Shown here in pieces: positions 62,332 through 64,000 of a stretch of 64,000 nt of DNA; position 1 is the stretch's first letter; each line of letters opens with the position of its first letter. The notes beneath the pieces are model-generated. The model saw only the letters and a list, made by a program, of their open reading frames with translations. It ran no database searches and was not told the DNA's origin. A program made the position numbers and the translations under genes. This DNA comes from an uncultured Paraprevotella sp. Its GTDB lineage: Bacteria; Bacteroidota; Bacteroidia; Bacteroidales; Bacteroidaceae. Location: positions 1 to 64,000 of the forward strand of contig CAMWUI010000010.1 of assembly GCA_947177395.1 (NCBI GenBank), read 5' to 3'.

Positions 62332-63441
62332 TTAACCGATTTTTCTGCTTTCATCTGAACGGAATTTATACATACCCGTCTCGTATGATATTCTCCCCAA
62401 TACTATCCATTTGTTCAGACCTTTCTCGTTTGCCCACTGGGTATATTTGCGTTGGATGACAACGGGATTTACCCTAACCTTTGGCGCATTCTTCCACACC
62501 CCGTCGGGAATAAGGGCATTGGCAGCAAACATGTTGGCTTCTTTCTCTTCCTGGCTTTCATTGTCATAATCGGGAATGCTGAGTTTGCACTCACTCCTTG
62601 TCCCGTTTATATAATGCAAGAATATATGGCCGACCTCATGCAATAGTGCAAAGGCAAAATTGTCAATTCGGTCATATCTCTTTGTCAATATGATATAAGG
62701 TGTACCGCCCTCTATATAAGAATAGCCATCTATAGATGCCTTATCAACTTTTTCCTCCATACAGAATGCTATTCCCTCTGCAGACAGGATTTCTTTGACT
62801 GTTTCCACCGTGGATTTATTATTATGCAGCGCATCAACCAAAGCACTCACAATGCTTTCTTTATTTCCTTTGTCAAATGGCCTGTCAATCTTCTGTTCTT
62901 TGGCTTTTGATTCAGCCAATAATTTCCATGTCATCAACATTCGAGGGTCTTGACCGGTCTTGGCTGATTTCTTAAACATACCCGATGTTTCCAACTTCAA
63001 TTCCGCCGGCTGCGGGAGACACAGGCTTTCAACGATATACTCTTTTTTTTGCACAGCCGACGTAAAATTCCGGTCAAGACGTTTGAACAATGTTTTGACA
63101 TCAAAAACCTCATCATACAGTTTTAAGGCATTCTGTGCGTCCAATTCCTCTATACCTCTTTGCTCTATCACCTTTGTGTCATACTCATACTGAACCTGCA
63201 TGTTGAGCAATGACACAGCAGAGATTCCGAGCACCTCCTCAATTTTTTCGGCTACAGACTTTGTCATACGTCTTTTGCCTTTTATCAACTCATTCAGATG
63301 CGACTTTTGCATGCCAATCATGACTGCAAAGTCTTTTTGGGAGATTTCTCTACCTTCCAGTTCATATCTCAAAATGGTTCCCGGATGAGTTGCCGTCCAA
63401 GGGGTCCTGCTCTCATTTCTTGTTGCCATAGTGATCTTCAT
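62332..63441 (-). CDS. HigA-type antitoxin fused to an ImmA/IrrE-like metallopeptidase
   Basis: This 369-residue protein has an N-terminal HTH of the HigA kind (TPWTATHPGTILRYELEGREISQKDFAVMIGMQKSHLNELIKGKR, residues 13-57), a helical linker, and an M78 peptidase domain with HEVGH at 268-272 and the third ligand region QEEKEANMFAANALIP. A start at 63429 is also possible. The gene overlaps the upstream HigB-like toxin gene by 17-29 bp, so it is the antitoxin of that pair. The protease part may let the antitoxin cleave itself or a partner (inference). Confidence 0.87.
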   Translation of the reverse strand: MKITMATRNESRTPWTATHPGTILRYELEGREISQKDFAVMIGMQKSHLNELIKGKRRMTKSVAEKIEEVLGISAVSLLNMQVQYEYDTKVIEQRGIEELDAQNALKLYDEVFDVKTLFKRLDRNFTSAVQKKEYIVESLCLPQPAELKLETSGMFKKSAKTGQDPRMLMTWKLLAESKAKEQKIDRPFDKGNKESIVSALVDALHNNKSTVETVKEILSAEGIAFCMEEKVDKASIDGYSYIEGGTPYIILTKRYDRIDNFAFALLHEVGHIFLHYINGTRSECKLSIPDYDNESQEEKEANMFAANALIPDGVWKNAPKVRVNPVVIQRKYTQWANEKGLNKWIVLGRISYETGMYKFRSDESRKIG

Positions 63442-63736
63442 TTAATTCAATTAATGTTATTTCCAATCCTGTCTCTGTTTCACGGAACAGCAGCCGCTCA
63501 ACCCTATTATTGAATATCCGCACAGAACTTAAGGATATATGTTTCAGTTGCTCATAGTGAAGGAAACTATAGTCTCTCAATTTTGAAACATGCTCCACAG
63601 AACACATCAAGTTGTAGATATCTGTCAGCTTCTTCACGAATTTCTTATCACGGGCAATCTTTTTATATTTCCCTGCATTCACACCATACAATATGAGTTC
63701 ATACAGGTCATTGTCTGAAAATTCAACTCTAATCAT
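63413..63736 (-). CDS. HigB-like (RelE/ParE fold) toxin
   Basis: This 107-residue basic protein has the C-terminal strand pattern RVERLLFRETETGLEITLIELNEDHYG, seen in HigB-like mRNA-cleaving toxins that pair with HigA. The toxin-first order with an overlapping antitoxin gene is the usual higBA arrangement. A -7 box lies just upstream at 63759-63766. It probably cleaves mRNA at the ribosome when the antitoxin is lost. Confidence 0.8.
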   Translation of the reverse strand: MIRVEFSDNDLYELILYGVNAGKYKKIARDKKFVKKLTDIYNLMCSVEHVSKLRDYSFLHYEQLKHISLSSVRIFNNRVERLLFRETETGLEITLIELNEDHYGNKK

Positions 63737-63758
63737 GCATTTTGCATCTTATCCGGTG

Positions 63759-63766
63759 CAAAGATA
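63759..63766 (-). promoter_or_regulatory. -7 promoter box of the higBA-like pair
   Basis: The minus strand reads TATCTTTG (TAnnTTTG), 22 bp before the toxin start codon. Confidence 0.65.
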
Positions 63767-63879
63767 ATAAAATTCCCAATAACAGGGAACTTTTTCCAAG
63801 AAATCGACCTCACTAAAAGCCATTGCGCCCAATGTATATATTTGAAGTACACCCGCCTTGCAATTTTATCCATAAAACA

Positions 63880-63910
63880 TTGCAAATATATCAAGATATT
63901 GTTAACTTTG
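63880..63910 (+). promoter_or_regulatory. Outward promoter for a gene beyond the window
   Basis: TTGC (63880-63883), a 19-bp spacer and TAACTTTG (63903-63910) resemble a Bacteroidetes promoter pointing to the window edge. No coding sequence starts before base 64000. Confidence 0.4.
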
Positions 63911-64000
63911 CCACGCATATCGCTTGCAGAAGCCCCGACAAGGGAACACGCGGGAGGGTGTGCAGACATTTTGAGAAGCGTTTACAAGGCGCTTGATTCT

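Noticed and set aside
63733-63969. Minus-strand 78-codon frame upstream of the HigB-like gene
   Set aside because: The -7 promoter box of the toxin-antitoxin pair lies inside it, and the protein has no recognisable features.

Overview
The window comes from a member of the Bacteroidales, probably Bacteroidaceae, with a core GC content of roughly 50%. The evidence is the repeated -7 promoter box TAnnTTTG, the near absence of Shine-Dalgarno sites, the Bacteroidetes-type V-ATPase operon (E, DUF2764, A, B, D, I, K), the arginine enzymes of the N-succinylornithine route, a gamma-alpha fused 2-oxoglutarate:ferredoxin oxidoreductase, and the lipoprotein-rich accessory genes. I cannot assign a species.

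Layout. 1-190: one and a half tandem tRNA-Asn genes and a terminator. 302-8254 (minus): a V-type ATPase operon carrying an extra four-helix-bundle gene. 8469-13264 (minus): an acyltransferase and two tandem phosphoethanolamine-transferase-like genes. 13362-21998 (plus): a surface-glycan cluster with a flippase, five glycosyltransferases and a cytidylyltransferase-SDR-LicD module that looks like a CDP-alcohol phosphotransfer system. 22034-28549: argF', korAB, upp (minus) and pckA. 28550-29605: a gene-free stretch holding a 23-bp-period tandem array and larger repeats. 29606-34540: dsbD and an M16 peptidase.

34541-40517 is an accessory region. It contains a candidate structured RNA leader with two competing helices, a small XRE regulator, a four-half-site operator-like array, an AT-rich operon of secreted LPP20-like and regulatory-domain lipoproteins, and a secreted transglutaminase-like protein. 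A 65-bp sequence identical at 62 positions brackets it on both sides: it is the 3' end of an AAA-ATPase/PD-(D/E)XK gene, relic on the left and intact on the right. 40518-48003 holds that gene, typA, a GH30 hydrolase, a methyltransferase and two membrane proteins. 48203-52617 is a scarred region: a truncated esterase, a frameshifted alkyltransferase-like gene, and a three-gene lipoprotein/PEGA operon with a long rod-shaped leader RNA, bracketed by IS4-family remnants.

52718-62196 returns to core genes: rpsO, a YfhO membrane protein, the argR-(acylglutamate synthase)-argG-argC-argD operon on the minus strand, and a TrpB2-type trpB. 62332-63736 is a HigB toxin with a HigA antitoxin fused to an ImmA/IrrE peptidase.

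The strongest candidates for undescribed biology are the structured RNA plus XRE plus operator plus lipoprotein/transglutaminase island (34.8-40.2 kb), the 23-bp-period array (28.7-29.0 kb), the rod RNA leading the PEGA operon (51.7-51.9 kb) and the CDP-alcohol/LicD module (15.8-17.8 kb). All assignments come from reading the sequence without database searches.
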